NCBI RefSeq assembly: GCF_004402705.1
Contig: NZ_SOFM01000049.1
Coordinates: 85,355 to 149,354 of the forward strand
Direction of reading: 5' to 3'
DNA: 64,000 nt
DNA from: Cryobacterium mannosilyticum
Lineage (GTDB): Bacteria > Actinomycetota > Actinomycetes > Actinomycetales > Microbacteriaceae
Positions 45,699-53,887 of the stretch are shown here, one piece after another. A model generated the notes under the pieces. That model searched no databases and was not told the DNA's origin. It saw only the letters and a program-made list of their open reading frames with translations. The position numbers and the translations under genes are program-made. The first letter of the stretch is position 1, and every line of letters begins with the position of its first letter.

Positions 45699-46175
45699 AT
45701 GGGCAGGAAACGCGCGGAGCGACACCCCGTCGCCCTGACAACCACGGAAACGGCCACCAGCAACTGGCTGCGCGGGCTGCGGCTGTCGGGCTTCTCCTTC
45801 ATGATGATGGGAATCCTGATCCTCGCCGTGATCGTGCTGGCCCCCGGCATCCGCACCTACGCCGAGCAGCAACAGCAGATCGAGCGGCTGACGAAGGCCG
45901 TAACGGCCCAGCAGGGCAGCGTCGACGAGCTCAAGTCCGAACGCGAGCGCTGGAACGACCGCACCTTCGTCACGACCCAGGCCCGCGACCGGCTCTCCTA
46001 CGTCCTTCCCGGCGACGTCAGCTTCCTGGTGATCAACGACCTCGCCCTGCCCGTCGCGGGCGGCACGGAGCCGCCGCCGGCGAGCTCCGTCATCCAGAAC
46101 ACCAACGTCGATTGGCTCTCCTCCATGTTCGCCTCCGTCATGACAGCCGGCCTTGCCCCGGAGGCCACGAAATGA
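45699..46175 (+). CDS. FtsB/DivIC-like septum formation initiator
   Basis: 158 residues: cytoplasmic N-terminus, one membrane helix (MMMGILILAVIVLAPGI), coiled coil (EQQQQIERLTKAVTAQQG), and the family motif region ERWNDRTFVTTQARDRLSYV. Member of the division complex linking FtsL and FtsQ (family knowledge). The eno-divIC-DUF501 order is conserved in actinobacteria. ATGA overlap with the next gene. Confidence 0.9.
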   Translation: MGRKRAERHPVALTTTETATSNWLRGLRLSGFSFMMMGILILAVIVLAPGIRTYAEQQQQIERLTKAVTAQQGSVDELKSERERWNDRTFVTTQARDRLSYVLPGDVSFLVINDLALPVAGGTEPPPASSVIQNTNVDWLSSMFASVMTAGLAPEATK

Positions 46176-46693
46176 CGCGGCCACCCTTCGCCCCGGTCAG
46201 CCAGGCCGACATCGATACGGTTTCCGCGCAGTTGGGCCGGCCGGCCCGCGACGTCGTCGGCATCGCCGGTCGGTGCGTCTGCGGCGCCCCGACCGTGGTG
46301 GCCACCGCGCCGCGGCTGAGCGACGGCACGCCGTTCCCCACCTTCTATTACCTCACCCACCCGGCCGCCACCGCCGCGCTGTCCTTCCTCGAGGCCACCC
46401 AGGTGATGAACGAGTACAACCAGCTGCTCCAGGACGACGAGGACATCCGCGCCCGCTACCGCCGCGCGCACGAGGGCTTCCTCTCCGACCGCGAATCGAT
46501 CGGCGTCGTCCCCGAGATCGCCGGGATCTCCTCCGGTGGCATGCCGGAACGGGTCAAATGCCTGCACGCCCTCGCCGCGCATTCCCTCGCCGCCGGACCG
46601 GGCGTCAACCCGATCGGCGACCTCGCCCTGGCCAGGGCGGCCTGGTCGCCCGCGGTCTGCGAGTGCCTCGACTACACCGCGGCGGACGCGTGA
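46172..46693 (+). CDS. DUF501 family protein
   Basis: 173 residues, function unknown. Conserved features: CVCGAPTVVATAPRLSDGTPFPTFYYLTHP and LHALAAHSLAAGPGVNPIGD, with cysteines in GRCVCG, RVKCLH and AVCECLDY that could bind a metal. Translationally coupled on both sides (ATGA, GTGA). In mycobacteria the following gene is a Ppx/GppA phosphatase; here it is a protease. Confidence 0.9.
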   Translation: MTRPPFAPVSQADIDTVSAQLGRPARDVVGIAGRCVCGAPTVVATAPRLSDGTPFPTFYYLTHPAATAALSFLEATQVMNEYNQLLQDDEDIRARYRRAHEGFLSDRESIGVVPEIAGISSGGMPERVKCLHALAAHSLAAGPGVNPIGDLALARAAWSPAVCECLDYTAADA

Positions 46694-47967
46694 CCTCACC
46701 CTGGCGACGGATCGGGACGGGCGTCGGCCTGAGCCTGGCCCTGGCGCTGGGCGGGGCATCCGTGGTCATCGACGCGCCGCCGGCCCACGCCGACCAGGTG
46801 CGCGACCTCGAGTACTGGCTGAACGACTACGGTTTCACCCAGGCCTGGGCGACCACCCGCGGCGCCGGCGTCAAGGTGGCCGTGATCGACACCGGGGTGG
46901 CCCCCAACATCACCGAACTGGCCGGCGCCGTCGTCGGCGGCACGGATGTCTCCGGTCTCGGCTCCCCGAACGGCCAGACCCCGGTGGGCGACCGGAGCGA
47001 ACACGGCACCCTCGTCTCCTCGCTGATGGCAGGTCGCGGCACCGGCGAGGGAACCGGAATCATCGGCGTGGCCCCGGCCGCGTCGATCCTGGCCGTGTCC
47101 GTCGCGTTCGGCACCAACGGCGCCACCCTCAGCAACGACGAGCAGATCGCCGCCGGCATCCGGTGGGCCGTCGACAACGGGGCGGACGTGATCAACATGT
47201 CGTTGACCCGCAACACCCTGGACTGGCCCACCAGCTGGGATGACGCGTTCCTCTACGCGTTCGAGCATGATGTCGTCGTCGTCGCGGCCGCCGGCAACCG
47301 GGGCAGCGGCACCACCGAGGTCGGCGCGCCGGCCACCATCCCCGGCGTGCTCACGGTCGGCGGTGTCGACCGCAACAAGGCCGCCAGCTTCGACGCCTCC
47401 TCGCAGGGCATCACCATCTCGGTGGCGGCCCCGAGCGAGCAGCTTGTCGGCGTGGTGCCGGGCGGCGGCTACGTGCAGTGGGACGGGACCAGCGCGGCAG
47501 CGCCGATCGTTTCCGGCCTGGTCGCGCTCGTGCGCTCCGCCTACCCGAAACTCGACGCGGCCGAGGTGATGAACCGGGTGATCGCCACGGCGAACCCGAA
47601 CGGCCACGAGGTGCCCAGCCCGATCTACGGGAACGGGCTGATCGACGCGGCGGCCGCCGTGACGGCATCCGTGCCGGCCTCCACCGCGCCGACGCCGACG
47701 CAGCTGCTCGAGGAGTGGATCCGGGTGCACCGCCGCGCCGACACCGCCCCGACACCGGAACCGGAGACCACGGCGGTCGCGCCGGTCCCGCCGAAGAAGG
47801 ACCCCGCCCTCCCCGCGCACAACCTGGCGGCGGCGTGGCTGCCCGGTCCGCTCAGCCTGACCTATGTGACGGTGCCGCTCATGGTTCTGGTCGGGTTTGG
47901 TATCCTAGTAACGCTGTTCGGCGTAGGGGCCACTCGGCACTTCAAGCGATTACGATCAAAACGCTGA
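46690..47967 (+). CDS. membrane-anchored S8 (subtilisin/mycosin-like) serine protease
   Basis: 425 residues: signal peptide (ending about PAHA/DQVRD), S8 domain with the triad VAVIDTG (Asp67), EHGTLVSSLMAG (His105) and GTSAAAPIVSGL (Ser268), a Pro-rich linker, and a C-terminal helix (VTVPLMVLVGFGILVTLF) with a basic tail. The layout and DLEYWLNDYGFTQAWATTRG opening resemble mycosins, but no type VII secretion genes are nearby. GTGA overlap with the DUF501 gene. Confidence 0.9.
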   Translation: MTSPWRRIGTGVGLSLALALGGASVVIDAPPAHADQVRDLEYWLNDYGFTQAWATTRGAGVKVAVIDTGVAPNITELAGAVVGGTDVSGLGSPNGQTPVGDRSEHGTLVSSLMAGRGTGEGTGIIGVAPAASILAVSVAFGTNGATLSNDEQIAAGIRWAVDNGADVINMSLTRNTLDWPTSWDDAFLYAFEHDVVVVAAAGNRGSGTTEVGAPATIPGVLTVGGVDRNKAASFDASSQGITISVAAPSEQLVGVVPGGGYVQWDGTSAAAPIVSGLVALVRSAYPKLDAAEVMNRVIATANPNGHEVPSPIYGNGLIDAAAAVTASVPASTAPTPTQLLEEWIRVHRRADTAPTPEPETTAVAPVPPKKDPALPAHNLAAAWLPGPLSLTYVTVPLMVLVGFGILVTLFGVGATRHFKRLRSKR

Positions 47968-48004
47968 GTTTTCGCGCATCCAATCTGTAGGAGGACCTCT
48001 AATC

Positions 48005-49543
48005 GTGCCCAAAATTCTCATTGTCGGCGGCGGCTACGCGGGGTTCTACACCGCTTGGAAGCTGGAGAAATGGCTGCGAGCCGGCGAAGCCGAGGTCACC
48101 ATGGTCGACCCGCTTCCGTACATGACGTACCAGCCGTTCCTGCCTGAGGTCGCGGCCGGTTCCATCGAGGCCCGCCACGCCGTCGTCGCCCACCGGCGCC
48201 ACCTCTCCAAGACCAACGTGCTCACGGCCAAGGTCACCCACATCGACCACGCCACGAAGACCGCGACCATCACGCCGCCGGTCGGCGAGCCGTGGGAATT
48301 CGTCTACGACGTCGTCGTGGTCACCGCCGGCGCCGTCTCGCGCACCTTCCCGATCCCGGGCGTCGCCGACCAGGCCTTCGGCCTGAAGACCATCGAGGAG
48401 GCCGTCGCCATCCGCGACCGCGTGCTCACCAACTTCGACAAGGCGGCTCAGCTGCCCGCCGGCCCCGAGCGCGACCGCCTGCTGACCTTCGTCGTCATCG
48501 GCGGCGGCTTCGCCGGCATCGAGGTGTTCGCCGAGTTGCGCTCGTTCGCCACCTCGCTGCTCAAGTCCTACCCGGAGATCGGCTTCGACGACACCCACTT
48601 CCACCTCGTCGAGGCGATGGGGCGGATCATGCCTGAGGTGTCCGTGCCGACCAGCCTCTGGGTGATCAAGAACCTCGATCAGCGCGGCGCACAGATCCAC
48701 CTCAACACCCAGCTGACCAGCGCGGTCGACGGCAAGATCGAACTGTCCACCGGTGAGAGCTTCGAGACCGACCTCATCGTCTGGACCGCCGGTGTCATGG
48801 CGAACCCGGCGATCGTGCGCCACACCGACCTGCCGATCGAAGAGCGTGGCCGCCTGCAGGTTCGCACCGACCTGCGGGTCGGCACCGAAGACGAGATCAT
48901 CGCGGACGCCTGGGGTGCCGGCGACGTCACCGCCGTGCCCGACCTCAGCGGCGGGGGAGTGGGCGGCTTCTGCGTTCCCAACGCCCAGCACGCGGTGCGC
49001 CAGGGCAAGCTCCTCGCGAAGAACATCGTCGCCGTGCTCCGCGGCGAAACGCCCAAGGAATACCTGCACAAGAACCTCGGCGCCGTCGCGGGCCTCGGCG
49101 TCGGCCACGGTGTCTTCCAGTCGGGGAGGATTGCGATCACCGGCCTTCCGGCCTGGTTCGCGCACCGCGGCTACCACGGCCTCGCCATGCCGAGCTGGGA
49201 ACGCAAGCTCCGCGTCGTCTGGGGCTGGCTGAACAACTTCTTCCTGGGCCGCGACATCGTCTCCCTCGCTGCCGTGGAAAACCCGCGCGCCGTGTTCGAG
49301 GAGTTCGCGTCGCGCCCGAAGCCGCCGGCGGAAGCCTCCGCACCGGCCAAGGCTGCTCCCGCCAAGGCCGCCCCGGCCAGGACCGCCGCCGCTGCTGTCA
49401 CGACAGGTGCTGCAGCGGAGAAGGCCGCGCCGGCAGCCCGAGCACCGCGGGCGCCGCGGAAGACCTCCGCGAAGCCGGTCGTCACCGCCGATGCGGCCGT
49501 GGAGACCGTCGACGTCGAGGACACCGTTTCCGTGTCGAAGTAA
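48005..49543 (+). CDS. ndh: type II NADH dehydrogenase (NDH-2), with Ala/Pro/Lys-rich tail
   Basis: Single-subunit membrane-peripheral NADH:quinone oxidoreductase. FAD site ILIVGGGYAGFYTAWKLEK, NAD site VVIGGGFAGIEVFAEL, GAGDVTAVPD near the end of the core. A C-terminal segment (residues about 440-512) is low-complexity (PAKAAPAKAAPARTAAAAV) and unlike the family core. AGGAGG lies at 47991, ahead of the GTG start. Confidence 0.93.
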   Translation: MPKILIVGGGYAGFYTAWKLEKWLRAGEAEVTMVDPLPYMTYQPFLPEVAAGSIEARHAVVAHRRHLSKTNVLTAKVTHIDHATKTATITPPVGEPWEFVYDVVVVTAGAVSRTFPIPGVADQAFGLKTIEEAVAIRDRVLTNFDKAAQLPAGPERDRLLTFVVIGGGFAGIEVFAELRSFATSLLKSYPEIGFDDTHFHLVEAMGRIMPEVSVPTSLWVIKNLDQRGAQIHLNTQLTSAVDGKIELSTGESFETDLIVWTAGVMANPAIVRHTDLPIEERGRLQVRTDLRVGTEDEIIADAWGAGDVTAVPDLSGGGVGGFCVPNAQHAVRQGKLLAKNIVAVLRGETPKEYLHKNLGAVAGLGVGHGVFQSGRIAITGLPAWFAHRGYHGLAMPSWERKLRVVWGWLNNFFLGRDIVSLAAVENPRAVFEEFASRPKPPAEASAPAKAAPAKAAPARTAAAAVTTGAAAEKAAPAARAPRAPRKTSAKPVVTADAAVETVDVEDTVSVSK

Positions 49544-49597
49544 CACCGGCGCTCTCGGCAGCACCTACGCTTGAAGCGTCCGGCCTCGGCCGGGCGC

Positions 49598-49673
49598 GCC
49601 CCCGTAGCCCAATGGCAGAGGCAGACGACTTAAAATCGTCACAGTCTGGGTTCGAGTCCCAGTGGGGGCACCA
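49598..49673 (+). tRNA. tRNA with anticodon UAA (Leu by codon), short variable loop, CCA encoded
   Basis: Acceptor GCCCCCG/TGGGGGC, D arm GCC/GGC, anticodon stem GACGA/TCGTC with loop CTTAAAA, variable region of only five bases (ACAGT), T arm CTGGG-TTCGAGT-CCCAG, discriminator A, then CCA. The anticodon UAA reads UUA (Leu). Normal bacterial tRNA-Leu has a long variable arm, so the short one is odd. Its 3' end is an island attachment site. Confidence 0.9.
49650..49673 (+). repeat. attL-like direct repeat (tRNA 3' end)
   Basis: 24 bp from the T loop through the CCA end of the tRNA, identical to 53888-53911. This is the classic attachment site of tyrosine-integrase islands. Confidence 0.85.
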
Positions 49674-49961
49674 TGATCCGTCACCGAACTTCCGCGTGAT
49701 TCCGCGGAAGTTCGGCCCTCCAGAGGTCCGTTTGAGGGCTCTTGGCCACTCCGTGCCCACATTTTGCCCACACCGATCGCCACAGCAACGCCTCGGCGTG
49801 CTCTCTGAACGTTGGCCCACACTCTGTCGGCTCGACGTCGAAAAGGCATTACCGACTCATGCTCCTGGTGGTGAAGTGCTCAACCGACGGATGTGTGTCC
49901 TCCCGCTCGACCCTGCCGCGTCGTACTGGTGTAATTGTCCTCGACAGGAAGTGGAACATCC
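49674..49961. other. 288-base non-coding left end of the island
   Basis: Holds the inverted repeat at 49684 and three spaced GCCCACA words (49756-49825 region). I see no convincing gene. GTAATTG-type sequence at 49931 may be part of a promoter for the first YCII gene. Confidence 0.4.
49684..49715. repeat. 13-bp perfect inverted repeat beside attL
   Basis: Arms CCGAACTTCCGCG (49684-49696) and its complement (49703-49715) flank a 6-base loop, 10 bases inside the island. It could be the tRNA terminator hairpin (no T tract) or a recombinase arm site. Confidence 0.7.
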
Positions 49962-50318
49962 GTGCGCTACATGATCCTCATTCATTCCAACAACATCGCC
50001 GAGACGGCGTGGGCTGACGGCGAGAAGGCCGCGCTCGACCTGACGCACGGCGCCGTGGTCGGCGAGCTGATCGCGTCCCGCGAGCTCGTCGACACCAACG
50101 AGCTTGACGTGGAGGACGTCACCGTGATCGGTCACCACAATGGCGAGCCCGTGGCAACGCGCGGTCCGTTCACCGAGGGCACTGAGTGGATCGGCGGCTA
50201 CTACATCGTCGACGTCGTCGACCGGGAGCGTGCTGTCGAGATAGCAGGTCGGTTCACTGAGAACCGGTACTCACCGATCGAGATCCGGCGGGTCGTGCAC
50301 ACGCCGCCCACGAGCTGA
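49962..50318 (+). CDS. YCII/DGPF domain protein
   Basis: 118 residues of the YCII fold: RYMILIHSNN, TRGPFTEGTEWIGGYYIVDV and RERAVEIAGRF. Start GTG 49962 gives the expected VRYMIL beginning. YCII/DGPF proteins are regularly encoded beside ECF42 sigma factors (established for that group). Biochemical role unknown. Confidence 0.88.
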   Translation: MRYMILIHSNNIAETAWADGEKAALDLTHGAVVGELIASRELVDTNELDVEDVTVIGHHNGEPVATRGPFTEGTEWIGGYYIVDVVDRERAVEIAGRFTENRYSPIEIRRVVHTPPTS

Positions 50319-50415
50319 CCGGCTCGGGCTCGCAGAATGGCCCCCAGCTTGCGGCCCTTCTTCGCCGAGGACCTAAAGGACCCCAATCCGACACCGACCA
50401 AATCAAGGAGATCTC

Positions 50416-50748
50416 ATGGAGTACCTGCTGTTCATCGTTAGCGACCCGGCTGCGCCCACTTACATCCCCGAGGAGGACAACATCGAGGAGTGGGTCGCCG
50501 ACCTTGAGAGCCGTGGGGTCGCCCGCGGCGGCAACCGGCTGCGTCCGGTCTCCGATGCGACGACCGTGACCGTGCGCGACGGCAAGACGATCGTCACCGA
50601 TGGTCCATTCACCGAGGCCAAGGAGTGGATCGCCGGCTTCGACCTCATCGACGTCGAAAACCTCGACGAGGCGATCGAGATAGCCGCAAAACATCCGATG
50701 GCAAGGTTCGGACGCGTCGAGGTCCGTCCGGTCTGGCCATTCGAGTGA
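50416..50748 (+). CDS. YCII/DGPF domain protein
   Basis: 110 residues: MEYLLFIVSDPAAP, TDGPFTEAKEWIAGFDLIDV and LDEAIEIAAKHP. Carries the exact DGPF motif. Strong AAGGAGAT before ATG. It lies 19 bases before the sigma factor gene. Confidence 0.92.
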   Translation: MEYLLFIVSDPAAPTYIPEEDNIEEWVADLESRGVARGGNRLRPVSDATTVTVRDGKTIVTDGPFTEAKEWIAGFDLIDVENLDEAIEIAAKHPMARFGRVEVRPVWPFE

Positions 50749-50767
50749 TCGTAACAACTCGACTCGG

Positions 50768-52162
50768 ATGACCAGTCCCGACGCTGGCCACGGCGCCACC
50801 GAGGTGAGCCGCGTGCTCGCCTCGGTGGCGTCATCCGAGCGCCTGCGAATCGTCTCGACACTGATCCGCATCACGGGCGACTGGGACCTTTCGGAGGACT
50901 GCTTCCAAGATGCCGTCGCCCGCGCGCTGACATCGTGGCCGGAGTGCGGCCTCCCCGATAACCCCGGTGCGTGGCTCACCACCGTCTCGAAAAATCTCGT
51001 GATCGACGCGCTACGGCGCGCGTCGACTGAACGGAACACCACCAGGCGCTACGCCCTCGAGACCGAGATCGACGCGCAGGAGCGCCTGACCGCGGCATCC
51101 GGAGGGGAAGGCATGGAAATGCTGACTGGCACATCCGATGACGCCCTGGACGACGACCGCCTCCGCTTGATCTTCACCTGCTGCCACCCGGCGCTCGCGA
51201 TGGATGCCCGCGTCGCGCTCACTCTCCGCACCGTGGTGGGGCTAAGCGTGCGCGAGACCGCGCACGTGTTCCTGGTGACCGAACAGACCATGCAGAAGCG
51301 TCTGGTTCGGACGCGGGCGAAGATCCGCGCGGCGGGTATCCCCTATCGAGTGCCACCCGCGGAAATGCTGCCCGAGCGGACTTCAGGAGTGCTCTCCGTG
51401 ATCTACCTTCTGTTCACCGAGGGATACTCGTCAGGGAGCGGCGCCGAGCTCGTGCGCTCCGCCCTCGCGGAGGAAGCGATCCGGTTGAGCCGCCTCATGG
51501 TTACCCTGACGCGGCACTCCACGCAGCTGCCCGAGGTGCTCGGATTGCTCGCACTCGAGCTGTTCCAGCAGTCCCGTGCGGGCTCTCGCATCGACGACGA
51601 CGGCGATCTGGTGCTGCTCGAAGATCAGGACCGGCGGCTCTGGGACGGAGCCGCTATCTCGGAGGGCATTGCGGTGCTTGCCTCAGCCGAGGAAGAGCCC
51701 CAGCGACTCGGCGGAGTGGCCGGCACCTACCAGCTCCAGGCGCAGATCGCCGCGCAGCACGCGACTGCTCCGACTGCGGCGGCGACGAACTTTCACCGCA
51801 TCGCCGAACTTTACGCCCGTCTCGGGCGGGTCTCTCCGTCGCCGATCATTGACCTCAACCGCGCGATCGCCGTGGCACTGGCGGAGGGGTCGGAGGCTGG
51901 GCTCGAACTGTTGGACATCCTGGACCGCAACGCACATCTCGCCGACTACCACCTACTGCCCGCAGCCCGCGCCGACCTCCTCCGCCGCGGCGGGCGGTTC
52001 GCCGATGCCCTGCCGCACTACCTGCGCGCCCTCGAACTCGCACCCTCCGATCCGGAGCGTCGATTCCTCCAGCGGCGGATCGACGAGATGCGGACAACCG
52101 CACAAACTCCGTCGTCGACGGCCCCGCCTGGCGGGCCACCTACGCAGGTTGATGCCACCTGA
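50768..52162 (+). CDS. ECF42-type RNA polymerase sigma factor
   Basis: 464 residues. Region 2 (WDLSEDCFQDAVARALTSWP, PGAWLTTVSKNLVIDALRR) and region 4 (RTVVGLSVRETAHVFLVTEQ, MQKRLVRTRAKIRAAGIPY) are followed by a long C-terminal TPR-like part (LLFTEGYSSGSGAELVRSAL, then ADLLRRGGRFADALPHYLRA). This extension plus adjacent DGPF genes define the ECF42 group, which needs its C-terminal domain for activity and has no anti-sigma gene. Probably activates the DGPF genes. Confidence 0.92.
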   Translation: MTSPDAGHGATEVSRVLASVASSERLRIVSTLIRITGDWDLSEDCFQDAVARALTSWPECGLPDNPGAWLTTVSKNLVIDALRRASTERNTTRRYALETEIDAQERLTAASGGEGMEMLTGTSDDALDDDRLRLIFTCCHPALAMDARVALTLRTVVGLSVRETAHVFLVTEQTMQKRLVRTRAKIRAAGIPYRVPPAEMLPERTSGVLSVIYLLFTEGYSSGSGAELVRSALAEEAIRLSRLMVTLTRHSTQLPEVLGLLALELFQQSRAGSRIDDDGDLVLLEDQDRRLWDGAAISEGIAVLASAEEEPQRLGGVAGTYQLQAQIAAQHATAPTAAATNFHRIAELYARLGRVSPSPIIDLNRAIAVALAEGSEAGLELLDILDRNAHLADYHLLPAARADLLRRGGRFADALPHYLRALELAPSDPERRFLQRRIDEMRTTAQTPSSTAPPGGPPTQVDAT

Positions 52163-52176
52163 CCTCATGTCGGGAA

Positions 52177-52656
52177 TCATCCAACGACCAGGTTCTGATG
52201 ACCGTCGATGAGCTCGCGCACGATGTCGAGGTGGCCCGCGTGCACGGAGGTCTCCGCAAGGACGCGAAAGATGACCGCGCGCCCGTTCCGCATCGGTGGC
52301 CCATCGTAAACGCTGGCTGGGGGCACCCAGAGCGGAGGAGCGTCGAGATCGATCCTCCTGAGCACCTCGTCACTGCGGGCTATCTGCCGCTCGTACACGT
52401 TGATTGCTTCAGCACCCGCCATCGGGTCCGACGACCAGCCGTCATGAACGGCTTCGATCGCTTCCGCGTCACCACCAAGAATGGCTGATATCCAGAACAT
52501 TTCGTCGTCGTATGCGAGGTGATTGAGAAGCCGGGTGATCGTCCAACCCGACGGGACGAATGCGCGATGCATGTCGTCCTCCGCCAGCCCCCTCACCGTT
52601 CTCAGCACATGTTGTCGTTCATTCGCCAGCTGCGCGAGCAGGGGTGCATCACTCAT
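52177..52656 (-). CDS. DinB-like / DUF664 family protein
   Basis: About 159 residues. LANERQHVLRTVRGLAEDDM, GWTITRLLNHLAYDDEMFW and LAETSVHAGHLDIVRELIDG give the three spaced histidines of the DinB/DUF664 four-helix metal fold. ATG 52656 overlaps the upstream SRPBCC stop; ATG 52677 is an alternative. Convergent with the sigma factor gene. Possibly thiol- or metal-dependent; role unknown. Confidence 0.85.
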   Translation of the reverse strand: MSDAPLLAQLANERQHVLRTVRGLAEDDMHRAFVPSGWTITRLLNHLAYDDEMFWISAILGGDAEAIEAVHDGWSSDPMAGAEAINVYERQIARSDEVLRRIDLDAPPLWVPPASVYDGPPMRNGRAVIFRVLAETSVHAGHLDIVRELIDGHQNLVVG

Positions 52657-53200
52657 GATCAGCACTGTTTGCTCCATCGTGCGTTCTCGTCGGTCGGCGG
52701 AGGAGACCGGTGGTGATGGCAGTGCTGTGTGCAACTCGGGCGATGGTGGCGCTCCATCCATCGCGGGTGCCGCCCTCGATGAGGTTGCGTACATCATCAT
52801 CCGCCAACTGGTCGGGAAAGGTAACCGTGAGCGCGAGGCGAGTGCCTTCTGCGACGTCGTGGAGGTCAACGGTCACGATCGGCGCTTCGTCCTCGCGGTT
52901 TCCGGTGAGCTCAGGCCATCCTCCAGTCGCTCCCCACCGAAAGACCAACCGCTCGTTGGGTACGACCTCAAGGTATACGCCGCCGGTGGGGTATTGGAGG
53001 TCGTCATCGACCACCATCTGTTGACGCCACACGCCGCCCACCCTGAGGTCTACCTGGATAGGCGTCGAGGGAGTGGGCATAGCGGGGTTGTAGAACCAGG
53101 CGAGGTGTTCCGGCTCGGTCCACGCCGTAAAAACTACATTGCGCGGCGCGGGCACGACGCGGGACAGGGTGAAGCTTCGTTCAGTTCGTGTCTGAGACAT
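52649..53200 (-). CDS. SRPBCC (AHSA1-like) domain protein
   Basis: About 183 residues: SFTLSRVVPAPRNVVFTAWTEPEHLAWFY, VDLRVGGVWRQQMVV, PNERLVFRWGATGGWPE and DGWSATIARVAHS are typical of AHSA1/START-like proteins. GAAGGAGCGCG precedes paired ATGs; 53200 gives the better spacing. Partners usually include an ArsR regulator, not present here. Confidence 0.9.
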   Translation of the reverse strand: MSQTRTERSFTLSRVVPAPRNVVFTAWTEPEHLAWFYNPAMPTPSTPIQVDLRVGGVWRQQMVVDDDLQYPTGGVYLEVVPNERLVFRWGATGGWPELTGNREDEAPIVTVDLHDVAEGTRLALTVTFPDQLADDDVRNLIEGGTRDGWSATIARVAHSTAITTGLLRRPTRTHDGANSADHE

Positions 53201-53203
53201 CAT

Positions 53204-53555
53204 CGCGCTCCTTCAGATTGTCAGAGGTGTAATTCGTGGCTGGGGCCAATCATGAGGTGCTTTTCGAGACCGCCTAAACGCGATTCGAAGAACTGGCGTA
53301 AGGCACCATACATTGTCCACTGCTGGAAGCGACGACGGATTCAAGCGGCAGTACCGCCATTGAGCGGTCCAAGTCTGGCCGACCGTCGAGTTGCACCGAC
53401 GGATTCCGAGGGCAGGGCGCGGACAGGCTCGAGGGCATGAACCGTTGGGTGAGGCACTGGCCCAGATCTCTCGCGCCTGGCGCGTCCCCGTTGGGGCGAG
53501 ATCCGCTCCACCAATGGCCCATGTGATCCAACCGCGCCTGTGCCATTCTCAGGAG
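53204..53555. other. 352-base gap inside the island with a possible gene remnant
   Basis: On the minus strand, 53221-53340 is open for 39 codons and reads FQQWTMYGALRQFFESRLGG, EKHLMIGPSHELHL and stop, with three TTA codons but no suitable start. It may be the tail of a deleted regulator. The rest shows nothing recognisable. Confidence 0.35.
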
Positions 53556-53887
53556 ATGGATTGGCCTCAACCTGAACCGGTCTGCTCTGAGCGGCTCCTG
53601 CTTGAACCACTCGCGGTGGACCATGCAGCTTCGATGGTCGACGTTCTGGCCGACCCGTCGCTATACGAGTACACCGGCGGCGAAGCCCCGTCATTAGACC
53701 TGCTCCACAGCAGATATGCCGCACAGATCGTGGGGCAGTCTGATGACGGTTCCCAATGGTGGCTGAACTGGATAGTCACATACCGAGACACCGGTGAGCC
53801 GGCCGGTTTCGTGCAGGCAACCGTCGCGAACGTTGAAAATACGAGGAAGTTGGCCCGGACTGAGGCCTCGACTGGGGTGGAACTAGA
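53556..53887 (+). pseudogene. GNAT acetyltransferase gene truncated at the island boundary
   Basis: MDWPQPEPVCSERLLLEPLAV, DVLADPSLYEYTGGEAPS, WWLNWIVTYRDTGEPAGF and VQATVAN are the N-terminal half of a RimJ/RimL-like GNAT protein. After ATVANVENTRK the homology is lost, and the frame runs through the att repeat into the LysR region. The acetyl-CoA site is missing, so the gene is broken. ATG 53556 lies very close to AGGAG, so the true start may be upstream. Confidence 0.75.

Noticed and set aside
46690..47967. Type VII secretion locus around the mycosin-like protease
   Set aside because: No EccB/C/D/E or WXG100 genes nearby; the protease is coupled to DUF501 instead.
49674..49961. Remnant of a phage integrase C-terminus on the minus strand (GQNVG / MWARSGQ frames)
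   Set aside because: No catalytic integrase residues can be seen and the frames run into the tRNA; too weak to call.
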